Part shown: piece after piece, positions 8,868-16,489 of the stretch
Numbering within the stretch: the stretch's first letter is position 1
Layout: each line of letters opens with the position of its first letter
NCBI GenBank assembly: GCA_036489755.1
Contig: DASXFD010000039.1
Location: forward strand, 1-64,000
From: JABFXX01 sp036489755
Lineage (GTDB): Bacteria > Myxococcota_A > Polyangia > Haliangiales > Haliangiaceae
Direction of reading: 5' to 3'
DNA: 64,000 bases
Translations under genes and position numbers: made by a program
The notes under the pieces: model-generated
Databases searched by the model: none
Told to the model about the DNA's origin: nothing
Seen by the model: only the letters and a program-made list of their open reading frames with translations

Positions 8868-9971
8868 ATGCACGCCCGCGCGCTCCAGTCCACGCTCACC
8901 GCCGACGGCCACATTCGCCTCGCGATCGCCGACGTCGAGCTCGGTGACCCCGGCCCCGACGAGGTCGTCGTTCGCATCGATGCCGCTCCGGTGAATCCGA
9001 CCGACCTCTACCTCATGCTGGCGATGGCGGACCTGTCGCGCGCGACGGTCACCGGCGGCGCGGTCGTCGCGCCGGTCTCGCCCGCCGTGGTCGCGCTGTT
9101 TCCGGGCCGCATCGACAAGCCGCTGCCGATCGGAACCGAAGGCGCGGGTACGGTCGTCGCGGCGGGCGCCAACGCGCAGGCGCTGGTCGGCAAGGTTGTC
9201 GCCGCGGCGGGCGGCGGCATGTTCGCGACGCATCGCAAGCTGCCGGCCGGCGCCGTGCGCGAGCTGCCTGCGGGACGAACGGCCGAAGATGGCGCGTCGT
9301 CGTTCGTCAACCCGATGACGGCGCTGAGCTTCGTCGAGACGATGCGCGCCGAGGGCCACACCGCGATCGTGCATACGGCGGCCGCGTCGAACTTGGGCCA
9401 GATGCTCGTCAAGATCTGCGCGGCGGATCGCGTGCCGCTGGTCAACCTCGTGCGCCGTCCGGCGCAGGTCGAGCAGCTGCGCGCGCTCGGCGCCGACCAC
9501 GTCGTCGACAGCTCGGCCGCGAGCTACGCCGCGGATCTCGTGAGCGCGGTCGGCACGACCGGCGCGACCATCGCGTTCGACGCGATCGGCGGCGGGCCGC
9601 AGGTCTCGCAGATTCTCGACGCGATGGAGCGCGCCGCCGTACGCGCGATGCCGGCGTTCAGCCACTACGGCTCGACGACGCACAAGCAGGTCTACATCTA
9701 CGGCAGCCTCGATCGCGGCCCGACCCCGCTGGTTCGCACGTTCGGCATGACGTGGAGTGTCGGTGGCTATCTCGTATCGAACGCGCTGAAGAAGCTCGGC
9801 GCCGAGGCGTTCGGACGGATGACGAAGCGCGTGATGAGCGAGCTCACCACGACATTTGCAAGCCACTACAAGCGTCGGGTGGGGCTCGACCAGCTGCTCG
9901 AGCTCGAGACGCTGCGCGCGTGTGCGGCGACCGCGACCGGCGAGAAGATGCTGATCACGGCGGCGCGGTGA
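8868..9971 (+). CDS. Zinc-independent MDR-family oxidoreductase
   Basis: The 367-aa protein belongs to the medium-chain dehydrogenase/reductase superfamily. It has a GroES-like N-terminal half (VNPTDLYLM, EGAGTVVAAG) and a Rossmann half (IVHTAAASNLGQMLVKIC, then HVVDSS and IAFDAIGGG). The catalytic-zinc ligands of alcohol dehydrogenases are missing, as in quinone reductases and enoyl reductases, so it probably uses NADPH on a quinone or conjugated enone. The ATG at 8868 is chosen over an in-frame GTG at 8859 because MHARALQ fits the family start. It overlaps the convergent DUF429 gene by 17 bp. The substrate is unknown. Confidence 0.8.
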   Translation: MHARALQSTLTADGHIRLAIADVELGDPGPDEVVVRIDAAPVNPTDLYLMLAMADLSRATVTGGAVVAPVSPAVVALFPGRIDKPLPIGTEGAGTVVAAGANAQALVGKVVAAAGGGMFATHRKLPAGAVRELPAGRTAEDGASSFVNPMTALSFVETMRAEGHTAIVHTAAASNLGQMLVKICAADRVPLVNLVRRPAQVEQLRALGADHVVDSSAASYAADLVSAVGTTGATIAFDAIGGGPQVSQILDAMERAAVRAMPAFSHYGSTTHKQVYIYGSLDRGPTPLVRTFGMTWSVGGYLVSNALKKLGAEAFGRMTKRVMSELTTTFASHYKRRVGLDQLLELETLRACAATATGEKMLITAAR

Positions 9972-10785
9972 TCCAGCCGTCGGCTTCGAAGATTCCGGAC
10001 GGCGACTCCCAGCCGTCGTGCGCCCAGCGATAGGCGGTGTACGCGGCGATCAGCGCGTCGAAGCAGTGATCGTTCGACAACACGTCTTCGCGCGCCATGC
10101 GGCTCTGCGGTGCGAACGACAGATCCGGCAGCTGCTCGAGGATCACCGCGCGCGTGCGCCACGGATCGGCGTCGTGCTTGTAGCCGCGCGCGAGTCGCGG
10201 ATCGCACAGCGCGGCGATGGTCGCGGACGGGGAGACCTCCAAGAGGTTCGCGTGGAGCTGATAGCCGAACCCGCGCAACCGCTTCTTGAGCTGGCTCGCG
10301 CGCGCGCTGATCGAGCCGGTCGCGGCGCCGAGCGACGACAGCGGCAACAGGCCGCGCTCGTATGTCATCACGACCTCGGTCGCGCGATGCTGATACGGCG
10401 CGAGCCGCGCTTGTGCCGTGTGTTGCGGCCGGCGCGTGAGGTCGCCGACCGACTTCTCGGCGACCTTCTGGACGAGCGCCCGACCGGTCGTGCGCAGCCA
10501 CACCACGGCGGGATCGGCACACGCCTCGGTGCCGGGACAGACCGGCTCGGTGCAGCGACTGCACGCCGTGCTGGTCAGCGGCGCGTCGATCGCGATCACG
10601 CGATCGGCGGCGTCTTCGAGTCGCCGGATCAGCGCGTCATCGGTCCACGCGAGCTTGCCCGCGCGCGTCGCGACCTCGACCACCTCGGCGCCGGAAGCTC
10701 CGCTCCTGATCTCGGCGAGCGCCGTGGTCTTGCCGCGGCCTCCGCCGAGATCGATCCCGACGAATCGCTTGAACGGTCGCTTCAC
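9955..10785 (-). CDS. DUF429 domain-containing protein (RNase H-like fold)
   Basis: The 276-aa protein from GTG 10785 opens with RFVGIDLGGGRGKT, followed by VIAIDAPLT, which are the first strand and second acidic motif of DUF429, a predicted RNase H/actin-like fold family. A Cys-rich insert (TACSRCTEPVCPG) and a C-terminal NDHCFDALIAAYTAYRW block, also characteristic of the family, are present. The frame remains open upstream to 10890, but those 35 residues are not family-like and the GIDLG strand normally lies within the first 15 residues. Predicted nuclease activity is untested for the family. Confidence 0.75.
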   Translation of the reverse strand: MKRPFKRFVGIDLGGGRGKTTALAEIRSGASGAEVVEVATRAGKLAWTDDALIRRLEDAADRVIAIDAPLTSTACSRCTEPVCPGTEACADPAVVWLRTTGRALVQKVAEKSVGDLTRRPQHTAQARLAPYQHRATEVVMTYERGLLPLSSLGAATGSISARASQLKKRLRGFGYQLHANLLEVSPSATIAALCDPRLARGYKHDADPWRTRAVILEQLPDLSFAPQSRMAREDVLSNDHCFDALIAAYTAYRWAHDGWESPSGIFEADGWITAPP

Positions 10786-10973
10786 CCTGGCTACCAGAAC
10801 CTTTGTAGCACGATCGCTCGTTGCGAATTCGATTCGTGCGTTCGGGATCCCCTCGATTGCACGGCGAAATTGTTGTTGAAGGCCTGGCATTTGGCGAGAA
10901 CTCTTGCGATACGAGGGCTCGCCTGTAAGCGGGCCAGTTGGCCTGCGTTGTACGTCCGAATCTAGCTTCGCGT

Positions 10974-11288
10974 ATGGATCGCCTCGAAACGTTTCGCAGC
11001 TTCATCGCCCGGTCGCCGAGCGATCCGTTCCCGCGCTACGGCCTGGCGATGGAGCTCAAGATGCGCGGCGATCTCGAGGGCGCACGCGCTGCGTTCGCCG
11101 AGCTTATCGAGCAGTTTCCAGACTACGTCCCGACGTACTTGATGGCGGGAGGCACCCTCACCGCGCTCGGTCGCAAGACCGACGCCGCGGATGCCTATCG
11201 GCGCGGCATCGAAGTTGCCACCCGACGCGGCGATCAGCATGCTCGCCGCGAGCTCGAATCGGCCTTGGCCGAAGTGACGCCCGCGTAG
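10974..11288 (+). CDS. Small TPR-repeat protein
   Basis: The 104-aa cytoplasmic protein is made almost wholly of two or three TPR units: DPFPRYGLAMELKMRGDLEG, then FPDYVPTYLMAGGTLTALGR and the DAADAYRRGIEVA helix. It likely mediates a protein contact. Related small TPR proteins are common in myxobacteria without known role. The ATG at 10974 is chosen over an in-frame GTG at 10938 because the upstream 12 residues lack repeat character. Twelve bases downstream starts the first of two small lipoproteins. Confidence 0.75.
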   Translation: MDRLETFRSFIARSPSDPFPRYGLAMELKMRGDLEGARAAFAELIEQFPDYVPTYLMAGGTLTALGRKTDAADAYRRGIEVATRRGDQHARRELESALAEVTPA

Positions 11289-11300
11289 GAGATCACCGAA

Positions 11301-11534
11301 ATGAAGACGATGAAGAACCTCGTGCTCGTTTCCTTGCTCGCGCTTTGCGCGTGTGGCGGGAAGTCGAATGGCACGACCACGCCCTCGAACAACAGCGGCT
11401 CGATGGGCAGCGGCGCGACGGGCGGAACGACCTACGGCGGTGCGAGCGCCGGTTCGGCGGCGAGCGGCTCGGCAGCGAGCGGCTCGGCAATGCCGATGAT
11501 GAAGGGCGGCGGCGGAGACCCCTGCAACGGGTGA
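11301..11534 (+). CDS. Small Gly/Ser/Ala-rich lipoprotein 1
   Basis: The 77-aa lipoprotein has a Lys-rich start, hydrophobic core and lipobox LCAC (mature N-terminus CGGK). The mature part is low complexity (Gly, Ser, Ala, Met) with no fold evident. Two perfect-to-one-base 15-nt direct repeats (11461-11475 and 11476-11490) code for the AASGS units. The gene sits 12 bp after the TPR gene and 69 bp before a second lipoprotein of the same style, suggesting a duplicated pair. It is probably envelope-anchored; the role is unknown. Confidence 0.7.
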   Translation: MKTMKNLVLVSLLALCACGGKSNGTTTPSNNSGSMGSGATGGTTYGGASAGSAASGSAASGSAMPMMKGGGGDPCNG

Positions 11535-11603
11535 TCAACAACGGCTCGATTGCTGCCTGGCAAGCGCCAGCGGCTTAGAACAACCCAGAGAGAGGATACT
11601 GTT

Positions 11604-11795
11604 ATGAAGAAGATCGCGATCGTTCTGTTCGTTGCGTCTGCGGCGCTTGCGGGCTGCAGCAAGAAGAATGCAAACACCACCCCGTCGTCGACGATGTCGG
11701 GCTCGGGAAGCGGCGACATGGGCTCGGCGGCGGCTCCGGCCGGCGGCTCGGGTGACATGGGCGGCGCGCCCGCTGGTGGCTCGGGCGGCATGTAA
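11604..11795 (+). CDS. Small Gly/Ser/Met-rich lipoprotein 2
   Basis: The 63-aa lipoprotein has the signal MKKIAIVLFVASAALAGC with lipobox LAGC. The mature peptide starts CSKKNAN and continues as SGSGDMGS/GGSGDMGGAP repeats. A ribosome site (GAGAGAGGA) lies 8-14 nt before the ATG at 11604, so the in-frame upstream codon at 11550 is rejected. It is followed 50 bp later by a strong terminator. It looks like a paralogue of the preceding gene; function is unknown. Confidence 0.75.
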   Translation: MKKIAIVLFVASAALAGCSKKNANTTPSSTMSGSGSGDMGSAAAPAGGSGDMGGAPAGGSGGM

Positions 11796-11844
11796 GCCGC
11801 TTCGTCGGTGCCACTCGGCACTGACGAGGTCATCAGTCAGTCTG

Positions 11845-11884
11845 AAACGAGCGCGCCGGTCCTCTTGGCCGGCGCGTTTCGTTT
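11845..11884 (+). terminator. Strong intrinsic terminator (bidirectional-looking)
   Basis: CGCGCCGG (11852-11859) and CCGGCGCG (11869-11876) form a perfect 8-bp stem around a short CCTCTTGG loop. The stem is extended by flanking AAACG (11846-11850 region) against CGTTT (11880-11884), and T-rich sequence follows it. It separates the small lipoprotein genes from tRNA-Leu. The A-rich 5' flank means it could also stop minus-strand transcripts. Confidence 0.7.
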
Positions 11885-11968
11885 GCCGGGATGGAGAAAT
11901 GGTAGACTCGGGGGTCTCAAAAGCCCCTTCCCCTTAAAGGAGTGTCGGTTCGAGTCCGACTCCCGGCA
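11885..11968 (+). tRNA. tRNA-Leu (anticodon CAA)
   Basis: The 84-nt class II tRNA has a perfect 7-bp acceptor stem: GCCGGGA (11885-11891) against TCCCGGC (11961-11967), discriminator A at 11968. The D arm is GAG-AAATGGTAGA-CTC. The anticodon loop is CTCAAAA between GGGGT and GCCCC, giving anticodon CAA (reads UUG). The variable arm is long, as in tRNA-Leu, and the T arm is GTCGG-TTCGAGT-CCGAC. No CCA is encoded. The terminator 0-40 bp upstream implies its own promoter nearby or partial read-through. Confidence 0.95.
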
Positions 11969-12340
11969 CGACAGTCGGTGGCTTACGCGGCTGAAATCGA
12001 GTCCGCGGGCGCAGTCTCCCTCTTGTCTCCATCGATCTCGCGGCGGCCAGCGAGCTTGCCGTTGTCGTCGCGCACGACACGAGAACGACGCGAAGATCGG
12101 CGATCCAGGTCGGCGTCGTGAGCGGCGCGCGTGCGAAGAAGCGGAAGGGCGTCGATTTACGCCGGCGTGCTCTTTGGAACGTTCCCACCCGCCATTTCGA
12201 TGCAAGCCTTCGTCGCTCATCGCCAGCACCTCCTCATGAGCACGTTCGCGCCATCGTTCGTGATGAGCGGCGTCACGGAATCACTCGGGCACGGACGACG
12301 CGACCTCACGTGCTAGCGTCACGTCACAATTCCGGTCGAC
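11969..12340. other. Intergenic stretch after tRNA-Leu with no convincing gene
   Basis: The 372-bp stretch has slightly lower GC than its surroundings. Short open frames exist on both strands (for example 12131-12316 plus), but they lack a ribosome site, family features and the strong GC3 bias of the real genes. No hairpin with a T-run and no copy of the tRNA 3' end was found in it, so an integration scar is not supported. Confidence 0.5.
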
Positions 12341-12880
12341 ATGTTCTGCCCCACGTGTGTAACCGACATCGTCGACCTCGCGTTCGATGCGCAGTGCCGC
12401 ACGTGGTGTCCGCACTGCGGCGCTATGCTCGCGTTCCCGCCAGGAGGCGGTGTGCTGCGCACTGTTCCCGGCTTCGTCGTGCCATACGCTAAGCACCTCG
12501 CGCGCCGAGTCGAGGCGCCGCGAGGCTGCGCCACACGTTTCGTTCGCGAAGGTGATCGGCTTCGGACCCGCGCCCCAAACTGGCTGATGAGGCGGTTCGA
12601 GAAGCGGATCGTGCTCGATCGCGAGGGCTACGCGACGCAAACGTGGAAAGGGAAAGGGTTCGCGATCCCGCTCGCCGACATGCAAGGCTTCTTCGCATTG
12701 CCGTACTTCGTTCCTGGACGCCTAGTCACGTGGTTGTCGGTAGCCGTGCTTCGGCACAATGGGGAGGACGTGAGAAACGAGATCTTCACGCACAAACGCG
12801 ACGAGGCGGAGTATTTCGCGTCGGTGTTCAACGAGCACCTTCTCCGGCTCAAGGCGGAGCTCGACCCATATCGCGAATAG
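12341..12880 (+). CDS. Hypothetical protein with N-terminal zinc ribbon
   Basis: The 179-aa protein has no family I recognise. The N-terminus holds two CxxC knuckles, C3-P-T-C6 and C23-P-H-C26, the spacing of a zinc ribbon. The rest is a compact alpha/beta domain rich in aromatic and charged residues (for example MRRFEKRIVLDREGYATQTW, then LLRLKAELDPYRE at the C-terminus). It may bind nucleic acid or a protein. Codon use is less GC3-biased than in neighbours, which together with its position after the tRNA hints at later acquisition. It is not in an operon: it lies 113 bp from the convergent DUF1877-like gene. Confidence 0.65.
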   Translation: MFCPTCVTDIVDLAFDAQCRTWCPHCGAMLAFPPGGGVLRTVPGFVVPYAKHLARRVEAPRGCATRFVREGDRLRTRAPNWLMRRFEKRIVLDREGYATQTWKGKGFAIPLADMQGFFALPYFVPGRLVTWLSVAVLRHNGEDVRNEIFTHKRDEAEYFASVFNEHLLRLKAELDPYRE

Positions 12881-12993
12881 GGGGAGGAGCAACTCGAGTT
12901 CGCGGCCGCCGAGCGCGCGGACTCGCGGGCGGATCTCCGGTGTGAAGCTCATCGGCGAACCGTCCGATCTGACATCCGTGTCAGTACAACGCA

Positions 12994-13503
12994 TCACCCG
13001 CGAGTGACGTGAACGAGGTCGCCTGCGAGAGCGGCGCCGAGATACAGCGAGCGCACCTGCTCGAATACCTCCGCGAAGAATCCGCTCTTCACCATGTCTG
13101 CGTGGCCTCGCCAGCTCTCGAACGAGTACACGTAGACACCGAGCTCGATCGCGGCGTAGAGGTCCTCGATCGCACGTGCGAGATCGACACGTCGCAGGTG
13201 ATCTGCAATCTGCCGCACGGTGTCCGAACGGTGCACGAAGTCCACTTCGTTGAAGAGAGCTCGTGAGCCCCCATGTTCGAATCCGACCACCCAGGAGGCC
13301 GGCGGCTTGCCATCCGTCTCCTCGCCTGTGAGCGCGACATGGATCGCGTGCCACGCCCGATGAGTGACAACCACGTGCCCCTTGGCAAGCCTGCCTTGTT
13401 CGACCGCGACACTGATCCGATTGTAGGGCTCGAACCAATCATCCCCGATCGCCACCTGAAACGCTGTGACGTCGTAGCAGGTCAGCGTTGTCCAAGACCC
13501 CAT
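12994..13503 (-). CDS. DUF1877 (YfbM-like) family protein
   Basis: The 169-aa protein resembles the YfbM/DUF1877 family. It has an N-terminal MGSWTTL... segment, the central RAWHAIHVALTGE block (family pattern KAWDxLHxLLTG), and a C-terminal half with a VYVYSFESW strand and FFAEVFEQVRSLYLGAALAG helix (family pattern FYxxAAxxGDxVL). The family is often found beside contact-dependent or immunity-like loci but has no proven function. No operon partner is evident. A PDZ-protein gene lies 49 bp upstream on the same strand. Confidence 0.62.
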   Translation of the reverse strand: MGSWTTLTCYDVTAFQVAIGDDWFEPYNRISVAVEQGRLAKGHVVVTHRAWHAIHVALTGEETDGKPPASWVVGFEHGGSRALFNEVDFVHRSDTVRQIADHLRRVDLARAIEDLYAAIELGVYVYSFESWRGHADMVKSGFFAEVFEQVRSLYLGAALAGDLVHVTRG

Positions 13504-13552
13504 CGCGCTGAAGACTACCTCGCTAGATTTCGAGTGATGTTTGCAAACCTCG

Positions 13553-14212
13553 TCATGGGACGTCGGGCTCCCGCTCCCACGTCACGGTGAGCGTTCGGCC
13601 GTCGCGGTGGAGCGTCACGTTGGTGTGGCCGGCCGAGATGTTTTTCATCGCCTCGATGAGATCGGCTTCGCTCGCGATCGCCCGATCGCCGATCGCGACC
13701 ACGATGTCTCCGGGCCGCAGCTCGAGCCCCGAGTCCAACCCAGACTCGATCACGCGCACGCCCTGCGCGTGCTTGAGCGGGATCGCGATCGCGCCGGCTC
13801 CAGAACGGTCGATCCGCGTGACGACATCGGCCGCGTCGCTCGCCGTGAGGTGGACGGTGCGGAGCACCGGACCGTGGACCACCACGCGAAGGAGCACGGG
13901 CTTGCCGTCCCGCAGTAGCTCCACGCTGTGCACGCCTTCGGAGAAGCCTGACTGGCTGGTCGACGTCGGATCACCGTCCATGCGCTGGATCAAGTCGCCG
14001 ACCTTGCAGCCGATCTGCTGCCAGTAGCGGCCGCCATCCATCGTGACGGCGAGGCCGATCGGCTCGGTTTCGGAGAACTTCAGATCGCTCTCGCGATCGA
14101 GCTTTTCGAGATCGACGTCGACCTGGAGCACGGTCGGCGGAGCTGCCGACACGACCGAAGTGACTGCCAGCCAGGCGAAGCAGGAGAGTGTGACCAAGCG
14201 GCGGTGCTTCAT
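13553..14212 (-). CDS. Secreted PDZ-domain protein
   Basis: The 219-aa protein has a signal peptide (cleavage near VSA-AP, residue ~23). An N-terminal unit (~50-110, with GCKVGDLIQRMDGDP) looks like a degenerate PDZ. A clear second PDZ (~150-210) has GVRVIESGLDSGLELRPGDI and AIGDRAIASEADL. This two-unit layout recalls the periplasmic clamp proteins of type II secretion (PulC/GspC), but there is no membrane anchor or HR domain. It is likely a periplasmic adaptor; the partner is unknown. Confidence 0.78.
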   Translation of the reverse strand: MKHRRLVTLSCFAWLAVTSVVSAAPPTVLQVDVDLEKLDRESDLKFSETEPIGLAVTMDGGRYWQQIGCKVGDLIQRMDGDPTSTSQSGFSEGVHSVELLRDGKPVLLRVVVHGPVLRTVHLTASDAADVVTRIDRSGAGAIAIPLKHAQGVRVIESGLDSGLELRPGDIVVAIGDRAIASEADLIEAMKNISAGHTNVTLHRDGRTLTVTWEREPDVP

Positions 14213-14374
14213 CGATCAGTGGTGGCGGCGCCGGGCCAAAGTTTGCGCGGAAAGTTACAAGCGACGCACATGGCGACCGCGAATGTGATCAGGCGCGCAC
14301 ACGCCGTGTGGCAACGACCGGAACATCGCGAATCGCCGAGCTGCGACGCGAGGACTCGCGCTAGTATCGCCGCC

Positions 14375-14653
14375 GTGCGTCGCCTCTCGCTCGTGGCCCT
14401 CGGCTTCGTCTTTGGTTGCGGCTCGAACCCACAGACCCCTCCCGATGCGCATGTCGACGCGGCCGTGGACGCCGGCGGCAGCGACATGGGCAGTGACATG
14501 GGCAGCGGCAGTGGCAGCGGCAGCGGCGGCGATGGGTTCGCGATGCAGGTGACACCGCACGACCGCGGGCTCGACATCACCGTGTTCGGGCTCGGGATCG
14601 TGATCGCAATTCCGACGGGCAAGCGGGCGCGGCGCAAAAAAAAGCGGCCATGA
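14375..14653 (+). CDS. Small Asp/Gly/Ser-rich lipoprotein
   Basis: The 92-aa protein starts at a GTG, has a short signal and a lipobox-like VFGC (Cys16). It then carries DAHVDAAVDAGG and a GSDMGSDMGSGSGSGSG low-complexity tract. A final hydrophobic DITVFGLGIVIAIP strand and a Lys/Arg-rich tail follow, an odd ending that could insert in a membrane. The frame continues upstream to 14204, but without a signal peptide in place. The stop is 3 bp before the DUF6056 gene, implying co-transcription. Confidence 0.6.
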   Translation: MRRLSLVALGFVFGCGSNPQTPPDAHVDAAVDAGGSDMGSDMGSGSGSGSGGDGFAMQVTPHDRGLDITVFGLGIVIAIPTGKRARRKKKRP

Positions 14654-14656
14654 CCG

Positions 14657-16489
14657 ATGGCATCACGCGGAGAACGCCTCGCGTTCCTCGGCGCGGTGCT
14701 CGGGCTCGGACTGCTGTTCTTCATCCAGGCCGCTCATGCGCCCGTGCTCCTCGACGATTGGTTCGAGCTCCGGTACTGGCGAGATCACGCGTTCGGGCTG
14801 ACCGCGATCTGGGAGCACGCGCGCCACGACCACGCGCTCTACAACCCGCGGATCGGCGAGGTGCTGCTCGGGATCGTCGACGGCTCGCGCGCGATCCAGC
14901 TGATCGCGACGCCGATCGTCCAGCTCGCGCTCCTGGCCGCGGCGTTCGTGCTCGCGTTCGGCCGCCGGCCGCGCGCGAACCTGCGCGACCTCGCGCTCCT
15001 GGTGTTCCTGCAAGCGATGATCTGGCTCGTCGTTCCGGCGCCCGGGATCATCTATTTCTATCGCCCGATCGCGACGAACTATCTATGGGCGTTCACGATC
15101 ACGCTCGCAGTCATCTTGCCGTATCGGCTCGCGCTCGCCGCCGACGAGCAACCTCCACCGCGGCGCTATCTCGTGCCGATCATGGTCGTCGCCGGCTGGT
15201 TGGCGGGGATGTGCAACGAGCACACCGGCCCCACGGCGATGCTCGCGATGGCCGGCTTCGTCTACGCGGCATGGCGGATGCGCCGGCTGCGCGCGTGGAT
15301 GGTCGCCGGGATGGTCGGGCTCTACATCGGCTACCCGATGCTGATCTTGGCGCCCGGCGAGTCCGTGCGCTATGGCGGGCTCGCGACCGTCGCGACGCCG
15401 GCGGCCTTGCTCGCGGCTCGAGGCGTCGCCGGCTGCCTCGCGATCGTGCGTTACTTCGTCGGCGAGGCGCGGCTCGGGATCATCGTGTTCGCCGCGACCG
15501 TCGTGCGCTATCTGGCGACGGTGTTGCTGCGCGGCGAGCGCGTCCCCGCCTTGCCGCGGCGCGTCCTCGCGACCGCTGCTGCACTGCTCGCAGCCGCCGG
15601 CGCGATCGTCGCCACCCTGTTCGTGTCGCCGGTCGCGAGCGACCGCGTGTTATTCGCGTCCGGCGTGCTTCTGGCGGCCGCGTTCGCGGTCGTCGCGGAG
15701 CACCTGTTCGCCGAGCGCGTCGTGTACAGGCTCGTGACGGCCGCATGCGTCGTCGTGGTCGGCTATCACGCGGTGCGATTCGTCGCGAGCATCGCCGAGC
15801 TCGAGGCCGAGAACGACGAGCGGCTCGCGATCCTCGAGGCCGCATCGCCGGGCAGCGACGTCGTCGTGCCGTCGTACCGCGACGTCGCGCGCTCGCGCTG
15901 GGAGCTCGGCGATGACTTCCGGGTCAATCCATGGCTGCGCGACTACGTCGCCGGCGAGCTGTTCGACCTGGCCCGCATCGACGTCGACAAGCGCAACTGG
16001 CGCGCCGAGCCGCGCTATGTCGCCGAACGCTTCTACGATCCGCCGGTCGATCGCCCGCCACGCCCGCCGATCGCGCACCTACCGACGTACCGCCAGCTGC
16101 TCGGGCCGGTCACGCGCCAGCTTGTCGCGACCCGGCTCGCGCTCGCTCAGACCTCGGGCCTCGCGCACTACGCGATCGAGCTCGTCGGGATATTCGACGA
16201 CCCGCGGCATCGCCCGCTCGTCGTGCTCGACTGGACGCCGGCGCGCACACGCGTGGTTGAAGGCGAGCCCTACGACACGGCGTCGGGCCCTTACATTCGG
16301 ATGCGCCGCGCGACGCTACCGGCGCACATCGACTCGATGTACGTGATCGGCTGCGGGCAGCTCGAGCGCGTCGAGCCCATCGATGACGGCGACCACGTAT
16401 TGTTGGCGGTCGACGAGCAGTATTGCCGCGGCGTGTTCACCGCGATCGCGTGCGAGCGAACGCGCTGCTGGATGGCCGGCTGGTATTAG
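14657..16489 (+). CDS. DUF6056-like polytopic membrane protein
   Basis: The 610-aa integral membrane protein has about nine to eleven hydrophobic helices in residues 8-390 and a soluble C-terminal domain (~390-610). The YNPRIGEVL motif (~residue 62) and GMCNEHTGP (~185-193) match DUF6056, a family of GT-C-like envelope proteins. An acidic loop (LLDDWFELRYW, ~31-41) after the first helix is where GT-C glycosyltransferases keep their catalytic Asp. It may transfer sugars from a polyprenyl carrier. The stop overlaps the convergent dehydrogenase gene by 4 nt. Confidence 0.72.
   Translation: MASRGERLAFLGAVLGLGLLFFIQAAHAPVLLDDWFELRYWRDHAFGLTAIWEHARHDHALYNPRIGEVLLGIVDGSRAIQLIATPIVQLALLAAAFVLAFGRRPRANLRDLALLVFLQAMIWLVVPAPGIIYFYRPIATNYLWAFTITLAVILPYRLALAADEQPPPRRYLVPIMVVAGWLAGMCNEHTGPTAMLAMAGFVYAAWRMRRLRAWMVAGMVGLYIGYPMLILAPGESVRYGGLATVATPAALLAARGVAGCLAIVRYFVGEARLGIIVFAATVVRYLATVLLRGERVPALPRRVLATAAALLAAAGAIVATLFVSPVASDRVLFASGVLLAAAFAVVAEHLFAERVVYRLVTAACVVVVGYHAVRFVASIAELEAENDERLAILEAASPGSDVVVPSYRDVARSRWELGDDFRVNPWLRDYVAGELFDLARIDVDKRNWRAEPRYVAERFYDPPVDRPPRPPIAHLPTYRQLLGPVTRQLVATRLALAQTSGLAHYAIELVGIFDDPRHRPLVVLDWTPARTRVVEGEPYDTASGPYIRMRRATLPAHIDSMYVIGCGQLERVEPIDDGDHVLLAVDEQYCRGVFTAIACERTRCWMAGWY

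Noticed and set aside
11969..12340. Short frames between tRNA-Leu and the zinc-ribbon gene
   Set aside because: No ribosome site, no family and no GC3 bias; they are probably spurious.
14489..14530. Short tandem GGCAGCGGCAGT-like repeats
   Set aside because: They lie inside a small lipoprotein gene and encode its GSDMGS/GSG tract, so they are ordinary low-complexity coding.
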